Positions 17,816 to 26,746 of a stretch of 38,877 nt of DNA are shown here, in pieces (the stretch's first letter is position 1; the number at the start of each line of letters is the position of its first letter). The stretch is from Amaricoccus sp. (GTDB taxonomy: Bacteria; Pseudomonadota; Alphaproteobacteria; Rhodobacterales; Rhodobacteraceae). The translations under genes and the position numbers were made by a program. A model generated the notes under the pieces. That model was not told where the DNA came from and did not search any database. It saw only the letters and a program-made list of their open reading frames with translations. The stretch lies in NCBI RefSeq assembly GCF_017993425.1, contig NZ_JAGOMQ010000025.1, positions 27,070 through 65,946 on the forward strand. The letters are read 5' to 3'.

Positions 17816-18301
17816 TCACTCGACCTCGTTCGTCGCCTCGGCGTTCAGCTGGTCCCAGTTCTGCTGGCCGATGCGATCCATCAGGTCGAGCTGGGTCTCG
17901 AGGAAGTCCACGTGGCCCTCCTCGTCGGTGAGCAGCTCCTCGAAGATGTTCTTCGAGACGTAGTCGCGCACCTTCTCGCAGTAGTCGCGTGCTTCCTTGT
18001 AGAGCGTGACGGCGTCGAGCTCCGCGGCGAGGTCGGCCTCGACGGTCTCGCGCGGCGTCTCGCCGATGCGCAGCGGGTCGAGGGTCTGGAGGTTGGGATG
18101 GCCCTCGAGGAAGATGATGCGCGCGATCAGCTTGTCGGCGTGGCCCATCTCCTCGATCGACTCGGCGCGGGACTTCTTGGCGAGCTTGCCGAGGCCCCAG
18201 TCCTCCTGCAGCCGGTAGTGCAGCCAGTACTGGCTGACCGCGGTCAGCTCGCTGCGCAGGCCCTTGTTGAGGTACTCGATGACCCCCTTGTCACCCTTCA
18301 T
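17816..18301 (-). CDS. bfr: Bacterioferritin
   Basis: A 161-residue haem-containing ferritin that oxidises Fe(II) and stores the mineral in a 24-subunit shell. Ferroxidase ligands are in place: Glu in [11 protein letters not shown], Glu and His in [11 protein letters not shown], Glu in [13 protein letters not shown], and Glu/His in [12 protein letters not shown]. The methionine of EEMGHAD is the axial haem ligand of the family. The start at 18301 has AAGGGG about 9 bp upstream. bfd, encoding the ferredoxin that reduces the stored iron, lies 117 bp upstream on the same strand. An Irr-type iron control box sits in that gap, so bfr may have its own iron-responsive promoter. Confidence 0.97.
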   Translation of the reverse strand: MKGDKGVIEYLNKGLRSELTAVSQYWLHYRLQEDWGLGKLAKKSRAESIEEMGHADKLIARIIFLEGHPNLQTLDPLRIGETPRETVEADLAAELDAVTLYKEARDYCEKVRDYVSKNIFEELLTDEEGHVDFLETQLDLMDRIGQQNWDQLNAEATNEVE

Positions 18302-18379
18302 CGGTCGTCCCCTTCGATGCGGCCGCGGGGTGGATCGCCCGCGCACGGACAACCTACGGGAGCCCGGGGGGACCCGCAA

Positions 18380-18396
18380 TATGGAATCGTTCTAAA
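18380..18396 (-). promoter_or_regulatory. Putative Irr box (iron control element) upstream of bfr
   Basis: TATGGAATCGTTCTAAA reads on the minus strand as TTTAGAACGATTCCATA. This is an inverted repeat of two 7-bp arms around 3 bp and differs at two positions from the palindromic TTTAGAA-N3-TTCTAAA form of alphaproteobacterial iron control elements. It is 79 bp upstream of the bfr start and AT-rich in a GC-rich gap. Irr binding under low iron would repress iron storage, which fits the gene. Inferred from motif and context only. Confidence 0.6.
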
Positions 18397-18417
18397 ACGG
18401 CCCTGCCTGTCCTCGGC

Positions 18418-18669
18418 TCAGGCCTCCTCGACGCTGCGCATCCGCGCCGTCCCGCGCAGGTTTCGCAGCTCCACCGGCACGGCGAAGTTCTCGTCGGCGC
18501 GCATGTGCTCGATGAAGAGCCGGATGCAGCCGCCGCAATCGGCGGCCTTGCCGAGCGCGCGGTAGATCTTGCCGGGAGTGATCAGGGTGAAGGGATCCGA
18601 CGCCCGCATCCAGGCGATGGCCTGGCGGATGTCGCGGTCGGTGACGCCGGTGCAGGAGCAGACGATCAC
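18418..18669 (-). CDS. bfd: Bacterioferritin-associated ferredoxin
   Basis: An 83-residue [2Fe-2S] protein that docks on bacterioferritin and passes electrons to release stored iron. The cluster cysteines are C4-S-C6 and C45-G-G-C48, the Bfd pattern, with the insertion between the pairs a few residues longer than in the E. coli protein. The start is GTG at 18669, directly before IVCSCTGV. The C-terminus (after FIEHM) is extended by about 25 residues beyond the fold. It lies just upstream of bfr, and hemA ends 118 bp upstream, making an iron and haem group on one strand. Its leader contains a nested stem-loop (18732-18775). Confidence 0.94.
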   Translation of the reverse strand: MIVCSCTGVTDRDIRQAIAWMRASDPFTLITPGKIYRALGKAADCGGCIRLFIEHMRADENFAVPVELRNLRGTARMRSVEEA

Positions 18670-18731
18670 GGCCGGCGCCCGCCCGATCCGGGGGTCACGG
18701 CGATTCGGATGCGCTGCGTCACGGCGAATTC

Positions 18732-18775
18732 CCGACCGATTCAGTTGTCAGGGCAAACCTGACAGTTAAGGTCGG
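18732..18775 (-). promoter_or_regulatory. Nested stem-loop between hemA and bfd
   Basis: An inner perfect hairpin (TGTCAGG 18746-18752, CCTGACA 18758-18764, loop of 5) sits inside an outer pair CCGACC (18732-18737) and GGTCGG (18770-18775). The structure is 13 bp after the hemA stop and 63 bp before the bfd start. It could be a hemA terminator, although no T tract follows on the minus strand, or a regulator site or leader structure for bfd. A 10-bp direct repeat, GTCACGGCGA, occurs at 18694-18703 and 18718-18727 in the same gap. Confidence 0.45.
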
Positions 18776-18787
18776 AAAAATCAAGCC

Positions 18788-20002
18788 TCAGGCGACGGCC
18801 CGCGACAGCGCGCAGCGCGACCACAGGCTGCCGAGGGCGGCGACCAGCCGGTCGAGGTCGGCGTCGTCGTGGAGCGGCGAGGGGGTGAAGCGCAGCCGCT
18901 CCGAGCCCTTGGGCACGGTGGGGTAGTTGATCGGCTGCACGTAGATGCCGAACTCGTCGAGCAGGATGTCGGAGATCATCTTGCACTTGACCGGGTCCTT
19001 CACCATCACCGGCACGATATGGCTGGGGTTCCGCAGGTGCGGGATGCCGATCGCGTCGAGCCGCTCGCGCAGGCGGGCGACCTGGCGGCGCTGGCGCAGG
19101 CGCTCGACCTGGCTGGCCTTGAGGTGGCGCACCGAGGCGCGGGCGCCGGCGGCTACGGCGGGGGGGAGCGCGGTGGTGAAGATGAAGCCGCTCGAGAAGC
19201 TGCGCACGAAGTCGACGAGCGCGGCGGAGCCGGCGATGTAGCCGCCGACGACGCCGAAGGCCTTGCCGAGCGTGCCCTCGATCAGGTCGATGCGGTCCAT
19301 CAGCCCGCGCTCCTCGGCGACGCCGCCGCCGCGGGGACCGTAGAGGCCGACGCCGTGGACCTCGTCGAGATAGGTCATCGCGCCGTGGCGCTCCGCGACC
19401 TCGACGATCTCCTCGATGGGGGCGATGTCGCCGTCCATGGAGTAGACGCTCTCGAAGGCGACGATCTTCGGCCGGTCGGGGGCGATGGCCGCGAGCTGGC
19501 GGTCGAGGTCGGCGGGGTCGTTGTGCCGCCAGATCCGCCGCTCGGCGCGGGAATGGCGGATGCCCTCGATCATCGAGGCGTGGTTGAGCGCGTCCGACAG
19601 GATCACCGCGCCGGGCAGGCGGGCGCCGAGGGTGCCGAGGCTCGCCCAGTTCGAGACGTAGCCGGAGGTGAAGAGGAGCGCCGCCTCCTTGCCGTGCAGG
19701 TCGGCGAGCTCGGCCTCGAGCAGCACGTGGTCGTGGTTGGTGCCGGAGATGTTGCGGGTGCCGCCGGCGCCGGCGCCGCAGCGGTCGAGAGCCTCGTGCA
19801 TGGCCGCGAGCACGTCCGGGTGCTGGCCCATGCCGAGATAGTCGTTCGAGCACCAGACGGTGACCTCGCCCCGGCGATCCCCCGCATGGCGGACGGCGGC
19901 GGGGAAGGCCCCGGCGCGGCGCTCCAGCTCGGCGAAGACCCGGTAGTTGCCTTCGGCCTTCAGGGCGTCCAGCTGCTCGCGGAACAGCGCGTCGTAGCTC
20001 AT
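18788..20002 (-). CDS. hemA: 5-aminolevulinate synthase
   Basis: Condenses glycine with succinyl-CoA to 5-aminolevulinate, the committed step of haem (and, in phototrophs, bacteriochlorophyll) synthesis by the C4 pathway of alphaproteobacteria. It has 404 residues, the usual size. The PLP lysine is K247 in [14 protein letters not shown]. Other family segments are [26 protein letters not shown], the [12 protein letters not shown] cofactor aspartate, and [15 protein letters not shown]. Start and length match the family closely. A perfect FnrL-type box lies about 300 bp upstream and a copy of the dispersed TTCACGCGTGAA repeat lies between the two. bfd and bfr follow downstream on the same strand. 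Confidence 0.97.
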   Translation of the reverse strand: MSYDALFREQLDALKAEGNYRVFAELERRAGAFPAAVRHAGDRRGEVTVWCSNDYLGMGQHPDVLAAMHEALDRCGAGAGGTRNISGTNHDHVLLEAELADLHGKEAALLFTSGYVSNWASLGTLGARLPGAVILSDALNHASMIEGIRHSRAERRIWRHNDPADLDRQLAAIAPDRPKIVAFESVYSMDGDIAPIEEIVEVAERHGAMTYLDEVHGVGLYGPRGGGVAEERGLMDRIDLIEGTLGKAFGVVGGYIAGSAALVDFVRSFSSGFIFTTALPPAVAAGARASVRHLKASQVERLRQRRQVARLRERLDAIGIPHLRNPSHIVPVMVKDPVKCKMISDILLDEFGIYVQPINYPTVPKGSERLRFTPSPLHDDADLDRLVAALGSLWSRCALSRAVA

Positions 20003-20138
20003 CGCTTGCGTCCTTCGTTCGCCGCGCAGCGCGGCAGCCGTGGGACGGCGCCGGAACGGGCGGGGGCCCGGCGCGTCTCCGGTTCGATCGGGCGCCGGGG
20101 CGCGAAAGTCAACCTTCCCGCCCGGCGAAGCAGCTTCT

Positions 20139-20173
20139 GTTCACGCGTGAAAATTCGGCAAGCCATTGATTTC
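20139..20173 (+). repeat. Dispersed 35-bp repeat with TTCACGCGTGAA palindrome, copy 2
   Basis: It begins GTTCACGCGTGAA (palindrome 20140-20151) and ends GCCATTGATTTC. It is very similar to copy 3 (36358-36392). Unlike the other copies, no mobile element lies 54-55 bp beyond it. The corresponding position would be about 20198-20206, at the edge of a GC-rich stretch. It lies 137 bp upstream of the hemA start and reads away from hemA. Confidence 0.8.
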
Positions 20174-20299
20174 CCGTGAGTCGACCACGACAAAAGTTGG
20201 AGCCCGGGCGCCGCCTCCGCGGGGGCGCGCCGGGTCGGGATCGCTCGAAGGGTCGGCTGGCGCATCCCCCCTGCTAGCCCGGCGGGGGTTACCGCGTCG

Positions 20300-20313
20300 T
20301 TGATGCGGATCAA
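20300..20313. promoter_or_regulatory. Perfect FnrL/FNR-type box upstream of hemA
   Basis: TTGATGCGGATCAA is an exact TTGAT-N4-ATCAA inverted repeat, the binding consensus of FNR and rhodobacterial FnrL. FnrL control of hemA under low oxygen is known in Rhodobacter. The centre is about 304 bp from the hemA start, so either the transcript has a long leader or the box serves an unseen RNA. Motif seen directly; regulation inferred. Confidence 0.65.
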
Positions 20314-20505
20314 CCTTGCCCCGGTGGCCGCGCGTCGGGCCGGCCGGCCAGGGCGAAGGACGCGGAGCGGTTGGGGGCGGAGAGGTGCAAGCTCGAAGTG
20401 AGTCGAACGGCGCCGCGAATGCGGCGCTATATTTGCGCGCACACAAAAATGATCGAGATGCCGCCCGTCCGCATCTGGCCCCTGCGAACGCTCCGACGCT
20501 CGGGG

Positions 20506-21681
20506 CTATTCCGCCGCGTGCAGCCCCTCCTCCGGGGCGTCGAGGAGCGGCGTGTCGAGCCCCTCGATCGCCGGCAGCGCCTTGCCCATGATGCCCTGCA
20601 GGTCGCCGTAGAGGCCGTAGGTGGCGTCGAGCACCCCCGAGATCTGCATCTCGCGGCGGGCCCACAGCTTCTGCATGGTCCGCTTCTCGCGGTCGAGATC
20701 GGCCGCCATGTCGGTGAACCGCTCGGCGATCGCCTCGACCCGGTGCCGGAAGCGCGGGCTCCGCAGGTAGTCGTAGACGAGCTCGGTCTTGGTGCCGAGC
20801 CCCTCCTGCTGCGCCCGCACCGCCGCGAGGTCGCGCAAGGCGCCGCGCAGCGCCGCCGCCAGCGGCAGGGCCAGCGCCGGCGGCGCGACCCAGATCCCGT
20901 CGACGAGCCCGAAGCCGTCGTGCCCCTTCGGCAGCGCCTCGGAGATCAGCACCGCGACCTCGGCCCCGAGCCCGCGCTGGTCGGCGCGGAGCTTGGCGAG
21001 CCAGCCGTCCTGCCAGACGCGGGCGCGCTTGGTCTCCCACAGGATGACGCCGGCGCGACCGCCGCCCGGCGCGGCGACGCGCTGGACCACGTCCGCCCCG
21101 GCGACGCCCTTGCCCACCGGCTCGATGGCGTCGGCCGGAAAGCGCCCGGCGAGCGCCGCCTCGAGGTCGAGCTCCAGCACCTCGCCCTGGAGCTGCTGGC
21201 TGCCCTGCTCGGCCCGCCGCTTCAGCTCGTCGATCGTGCGCTGCATCCCGGCGATCAGCTGCTCCTTCTCGGCGACCTTCAGCCGCATCGCCTCCTCGGC
21301 CTGCGCCCGCGCCGCGCCCTGCGCCGCGGCGAGGCCCTCGGTCACCCGCTTCTCGATCGTGAGGTCGAGCTCGCGCCGCGCCTCCTCGAGCGCGCGCCCG
21401 CGCCGCAGCGCCTCGGCCTGCGCCGCCTGCGCCTCTGCGAGCTTGCCCCGCATCGCCGCGACCTCCGCCGCCGCGCCGGCCGCCGCCTCGGCGGCGAGCC
21501 GCGTCCGTTCCGCCTCGACCCGCGCCGCGACCTCGCCGTCGAGCCCCGCCTGCGCCCGCGCCACCGCCGCCTCGCGCGAGGCGATCTCCTTGCGCTCGGC
21601 GGCGAGCAGCGGCGCGGCCAGCGACTGGGTTAGCGGGATGGCGGTCCCGCAGCAGGGGCAGGTCAGGATGGGTTCGGACAT
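20506..21681 (-). CDS. DUF2130 domain protein with N-terminal zinc-ribbon and coiled coil
   Basis: A 391-residue protein of the DUF2130 family. The first residues carry a CPCCG motif (ILTCPCCGTAIPL), perhaps half of a zinc ribbon. A long Ala/Glu/Arg coiled coil follows (about 30-180). The C-terminal half has the conserved DUF2130 segments: LELDLEAALAGRFP with DAIEPVGKGVAGADVVQ, GVILWETKRARVWQDGWLAKLRADQR (resembling a nuclease-fold E-x-K core), LISEALP, and DMAADLDREKRTMQKLWARRE. A link to DNA repair or nuclease function is suggested only by the restriction-nuclease-like WETK region. I start at 21681, where the family begins; the frame is open far upstream but antisense to the PucC gene. The next gene upstream is divergent. 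Confidence 0.88.
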   Translation of the reverse strand: MSEPILTCPCCGTAIPLTQSLAAPLLAAERKEIASREAAVARAQAGLDGEVAARVEAERTRLAAEAAAGAAAEVAAMRGKLAEAQAAQAEALRRGRALEEARRELDLTIEKRVTEGLAAAQGAARAQAEEAMRLKVAEKEQLIAGMQRTIDELKRRAEQGSQQLQGEVLELDLEAALAGRFPADAIEPVGKGVAGADVVQRVAAPGGGRAGVILWETKRARVWQDGWLAKLRADQRGLGAEVAVLISEALPKGHDGFGLVDGIWVAPPALALPLAAALRGALRDLAAVRAQQEGLGTKTELVYDYLRSPRFRHRVEAIAERFTDMAADLDREKRTMQKLWARREMQISGVLDATYGLYGDLQGIMGKALPAIEGLDTPLLDAPEEGLHAAE

Positions 21682-21837
21682 GGCGCGCCTCGGGCAAGCG
21701 GATCTGTCCCACCCATAGTGGCCGTTCTTTTTTCGTTCGACAAGGGCTTGCGCGAGGATGGGTAACCCGGCGCGCCGGGGCGCTTCCGCCGGCGGCGCGG
21801 CGCGTGGTAGAAGGGGTTCCCGACAGGAGAGGTCAGG

Positions 21838-23277
21838 ATGCCGGAGACAGGCCGGAACCCCGGCGCCGTCCCGCCGCTGGTCCGGTCGCGACCCGGTGGC
21901 GCGCTGGAGGGCGGCGCGGAGGAGGCGGCGATGCGCAGGCTCGGCTGGGGGCAGGTCTTCCGCCTCGGGCTCGTCCAGATGGCGATCGGGTCGATCGTGG
22001 TGCTGACGACCTCGACGCTCAACCGGGTGATGGTGGTCGAGCTGTCGCTGCCGGCCATGCTGCCGGGGGCGCTGGTCGGGCTCTACTACGTCCTGCAGCT
22101 GACCCGGCCGAACTGGGGCTTCCGCTCCGACGCGGGCGGAGCGCGGACGCCGTGGATCCTCGGCGGCGTCGTGCTGCTCGCGCTCGGCGCCATGACCGCG
22201 ACGCTGGCGGTGGCGCTGCTGCCGGCGCGGCCCGGGGCGGGGATCGCTCTGGCGGCGACGGGGTTCGTGGCGATCGGCTTCGGGGCCGGGGCGGCGAGCA
22301 CCTCGCTGCTCGCGCTCCTCGCCGTGGCGGTGGCCCCGGCGCGGCGGGCGGCGGCGGCGACGATCGTCTGGCTGATGATGATCCTCGGCACGGCCCTGAC
22401 CGCGACCGGCGTCGGCGCGACGCTCGACCCCTACTCGCCGCGGCGCCTCGTCGAGGTGGTGGCCGTCGTGCTGGTCGCCGCGGTGGCGGCGGCGACGGTC
22501 GCGCTGGCCGGGATCGAGCGCGGGCTGGGCGTCGGGGCGGCGGAGCGCGAGCGGACGCCGTTCCGGGTCGCGCTGGCGCAGGTCTGGGCCGAGCCGCGGG
22601 CGCGCGCCTTCACGCTGCTGATCGCGCTGTCGATGACCGCCTACTTCATGCAGGAGCTGATCCTCGAGCCCTTCGCCGGCCATGTCTTCGGCTTCACCCC
22701 GGGGCAGTCCACCGCGATGGCGGGGTTGCAGAACGGCGGGGTGTTCGTCGGGATGCTCGCGGTCGGCGCGGCGGTCAGCGGCTTCGGGATCGGCTCGCTG
22801 CGGGCGTGGACGGCGGCGGGGTGCCTCGGCTCGGCCGCGGCGCTGGCGGCGATCGCCGCGGCGGGGCTCGCCGGGCCGGGCGCGCCGCTCCGGGTCGCGG
22901 TCGCGGGGCTCGGGGTCGCCAACGGCGTCTTCGCGGTGGCGGCGGTCGGCGCGATGATGCAGCTCGCCGGCGAGGGGCGCGCCGGGCGCGAGGGGACGCG
23001 GATGGGCCTCTGGGGCGCGGCGCAGGCGCTGGCCGCCGGCTTCGGCGGCTTCGTCGGGGCGGCCGCCGCCGACGTGGCGCGGCGGCTGACGGGCTCGCCG
23101 GCGGAGGCCTATGGCGCCGTCTTCCTCGCCGAGGCGGCGCTCTTCGTGCTGGCGGCCGGGCTGGCGCTCCGGGTCATCGACGCGCGGCCCCGGCAAGATC
23201 GCTTGCGCGGGGCGGCGGCGATCGTGGAGGATGGCGGCGCCGGGCCGAGTCCGGCCCGCGGAGGAGAGAGCCCATGA
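21838..23277 (+). CDS. PucC/LhaA-family MFS carrier
   Basis: A 479-residue membrane protein of the PucC branch of the major facilitator family, which in phototrophs helps assemble light-harvesting complexes or deliver bacteriochlorophyll. About 12 hydrophobic segments are present. Family-like segments include GLVQMAIGSIVVLTTSTLNRVMVVE, YYVLQLTRPNWGFRSD, GGARTPWILGG, the loop AYFMQELILEPFAGHVFGF and TRMGLWGAAQALAAGFGGF. The ATG at 21838 has a strong AGGAG site about 9 bp upstream; a later in-frame ATG before RRLGWGQVFRLG is also possible. The stop overlaps the start of the cysteine-rich gene (ATGA). No photosynthesis gene is visible elsewhere in the window, so a phototrophic role is open; such homologues may also occur in non-phototrophs. 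Confidence 0.88.
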   Translation: MPETGRNPGAVPPLVRSRPGGALEGGAEEAAMRRLGWGQVFRLGLVQMAIGSIVVLTTSTLNRVMVVELSLPAMLPGALVGLYYVLQLTRPNWGFRSDAGGARTPWILGGVVLLALGAMTATLAVALLPARPGAGIALAATGFVAIGFGAGAASTSLLALLAVAVAPARRAAAATIVWLMMILGTALTATGVGATLDPYSPRRLVEVVAVVLVAAVAAATVALAGIERGLGVGAAERERTPFRVALAQVWAEPRARAFTLLIALSMTAYFMQELILEPFAGHVFGFTPGQSTAMAGLQNGGVFVGMLAVGAAVSGFGIGSLRAWTAAGCLGSAAALAAIAAAGLAGPGAPLRVAVAGLGVANGVFAVAAVGAMMQLAGEGRAGREGTRMGLWGAAQALAAGFGGFVGAAAADVARRLTGSPAEAYGAVFLAEAALFVLAAGLALRVIDARPRQDRLRGAAAIVEDGGAGPSPARGGESP

Positions 23278-23480
23278 CGCTGGAAGACGCGAGCCGGCCG
23301 GGAGACGCCGTCAAGGACGCAGGCTGCGGCTGCGGCTGCGCCTCAGAGCGCGCCGACGCGAAGGCGGATTGCCTCGACGCCTGCGAGAAGGCCTACAACG
23401 CCTGCCTGGCGAATGCCGGCAGCGACCTCGAGAAGGCCGCCTGCCACGCCAGCTACAACAAGTGCATCACCGACTGCTGA
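23274..23480 (+). CDS. Small cysteine-rich protein coupled to the PucC-like gene
   Basis: A 68-residue soluble protein that I do not recognise. It has nine cysteines. Three alternate with glycine near the N-terminus (GCGCGCAS). Six follow in spaced helix-like segments (DCLDACEKAYNAC, then AACHASYNKCITDC), in a pattern that suggests paired C-x3-C or C-x9-C spacing. Metal binding or disulphide-linked helices (a helical hairpin) are both possible. There is no signal peptide, so a cytosolic metal site is somewhat more likely. Its ATG overlaps the stop of the PucC-like gene and has GGAG upstream, so it is real and translationally coupled. The partner hints at a role with pigment or metal cofactors, but this is speculation. 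Confidence 0.75.
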   Translation: MTLEDASRPGDAVKDAGCGCGCASERADAKADCLDACEKAYNACLANAGSDLEKAACHASYNKCITDC

Positions 23481-23544
23481 GGCATTCCCCCGGCGGTGGC
23501 GGAGTGCGGCCCTCGTGGGGGCAAGCGGCGTGACATGGCGTGGT

Positions 23545-23580
23545 AACACGCGTGATATCCAAGTTAAAGTGCTGAAATCA
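23545..23580 (+). repeat. Degenerate copy 4 of the palindrome repeat
   Basis: AACACGCGTGAT (23545-23556) keeps the CACGCGTGA core of the TTCACGCGTGAA repeat, and the ATAT and CCAAG blocks follow with a 3-bp gap relative to copy 3. It lies 64 bp after the cysteine-rich gene on the same strand. Mobile element copy B starts 55 bp beyond the palindrome. As a repeat copy it is weak on its own; the matching distance to the element is the main support. Confidence 0.5.
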
Positions 23581-23596
23581 AATGATAATCCTGGCG

Positions 23597-23970
23597 GCGT
23601 CAACCTTCCGGCACACTGCACGACAGTGGAGAGGAAGCCCGGCCCGAGGCTGGCCGCGACGCCGACGCCAGACGGATTTGACCCGTGGCAAATCCGTCCG
23701 CGATCGCCCCTGCGGGGGGCGAGCGCGATTCCGCGCTCGCCGGGGCGATCACGGACGGATGGCGCGCTCCCGGAGAAATCGGCGCCCCTCACGGCTTCCG
23801 CGCCAACGCGCTCCAGCCGTCGGCGCGGCGAAAGCCGTGCTTTCGCCTGTCGCGCCGGGCCTCGCGGGCAAGCCCGCTTCGGTCGGTCGGTCGGTCGGCG
23901 CGCGCCCCGTGGATCCAGCAGAGCAGACAGGTGTCGTGCAGTGGGACCTTCCGGTCGCGAAGGTTGACGC
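23597..23970. terminator. Hairpin between convergent genes split by the copy B insertion
   Basis: GCGTCAACCTTC (23597-23608) and GAAGGTTGACGC (23959-23970) are perfect 12-bp inverse complements lying on either side of the mobile element. Removing the element and one target duplicate leaves a 12-bp stem with a 7-nt loop. It would sit between the convergent cysteine-rich gene and recQ, where a bidirectional terminator is expected. Confidence 0.7.
23603..23954. mobile_element. MITE-like element copy B with 9-bp target duplications
   Basis: The element spans 23612-23945 (334 bp). The left end is CACACTGCACGACAG and the inverse of the right end is CCCACTGCACGACAC (13 of 15 match). The perfect 9-bp direct repeat ACCTTCCGG flanks it at 23603-23611 and 23946-23954. 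The middle (GACGCCAGACGGATTTGACC through the hairpins) is nearly identical to copies A and C. The outer parts differ more, including a small GGTC/GGTCG repeat near 23880 and a different right arm, so this is an older or separate lineage. There is no protein-coding content that I can support. Confidence 0.9.
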
Positions 23971-24003
23971 TTCCCGACGCGGCGCAGGCGGCAGGGGCCG
24001 GCG

Positions 24004-26112
<2,109 letters not shown>

Positions 26113-26182
26113 GTCGCGGGGAGTCTAGGGCGCGGGGCCGGGAATGTCTCCGCCCCCGCGGCGGTCGGCTTAACGCGGCCGG

Positions 26183-26746
26183 TCATGCCAGGGACCGGAG
26201 CAGCGTCAGCGTGGCCGCGCCATAGCGGCGGGCGTCGAGCAGGGCGAAGCCCGCGGGCGGCGTGACCGCGCCGCCCTCCTCCCAGGCGACGAGCGCGCCC
26301 GGCGCGAGCCAGCCGCCGGCGCGGGCGGCGGCGAGGGCCTGCTCGCCGAGGCCGCGGCCATAGGGCGGGTCGAGGAAGACCAGGCCGAAGGGCGCGGCCT
26401 TGCGCGGGCCGAGGCGGGTCGCGTCGGCGGCGATCACCTCGGTCTCGGCCGCGGCCCTCAGCCGGGCGATGTTGGCGGCGAGGAGCGCCAGCGCCGGGCG
26501 GCCGGTCTCGACGAAGGCAGCGTGGACCGCCCCCCGCGACAGCGCCTCGAGCCCGAGCGCGCCGGTGCCGGCGAAGAGGTCGAGGACCCGCGCTCCCGTG
26601 ACCGGGTCGCCGTAAGGGCCGTGGGCGAGCAGGTTGAAGAGCGCCTCGCGCGCCCGGTCGGAGGTCGGGCGCAGCCGCGCGGCCGGGTCGCCGGCGCCGG
26701 GCTCGGCGAGCCTCGTGCCGCGGCGGGACCCGCCGACGATGCGCAT
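26183..26746 (-). CDS. rsmD: 16S rRNA (guanine(966)-N(2))-methyltransferase RsmD
   Basis: Methylates G966 of 16S rRNA in the 30S subunit. It has 187 residues with the RsmD layout: N-terminal MRIVGGSRRGTRL, RPTSDRAREALFNLL, the SAM-binding LDLFAGTGALGLEALSRGA, and the catalytic FLDPPYGRGL (DPPY motif). The ATG at 26746 overlaps the stop of the upstream flavoprotein gene by one base (TGATG), so the two are translationally coupled although they have no obvious common task. recQ follows 70 bp downstream on the same strand. Confidence 0.96.
   Translation of the reverse strand: MRIVGGSRRGTRLAEPGAGDPAARLRPTSDRAREALFNLLAHGPYGDPVTGARVLDLFAGTGALGLEALSRGAVHAAFVETGRPALALLAANIARLRAAAETEVIAADATRLGPRKAAPFGLVFLDPPYGRGLGEQALAAARAGGWLAPGALVAWEEGGAVTPPAGFALLDARRYGAATLTLLRSLA

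Larger units (their letters stand above)
20003..20505. other. 503-bp gap upstream of hemA
   Basis: It holds the dispersed palindrome repeat (20139-20173) and the FnrL-type box (20300-20313). Open frames crossing it are arginine- and proline-rich and look like chance. I see no convincing small gene. The hemA promoter must be here. Confidence 0.5.

Noticed and set aside
20152-20180. The ATTGATTT part of the palindrome repeat as an FNR site
   Set aside because: Only one half-site is present in each copy; the second half (ATCAA at the right spacing) is missing.
20186-20192. A CACGACA near the hemA palindrome repeat, similar to the end of the mobile element
   Set aside because: The match is only 7 bp, it is 34 bp from the palindrome rather than about 58, and no second end or target duplicate is present.
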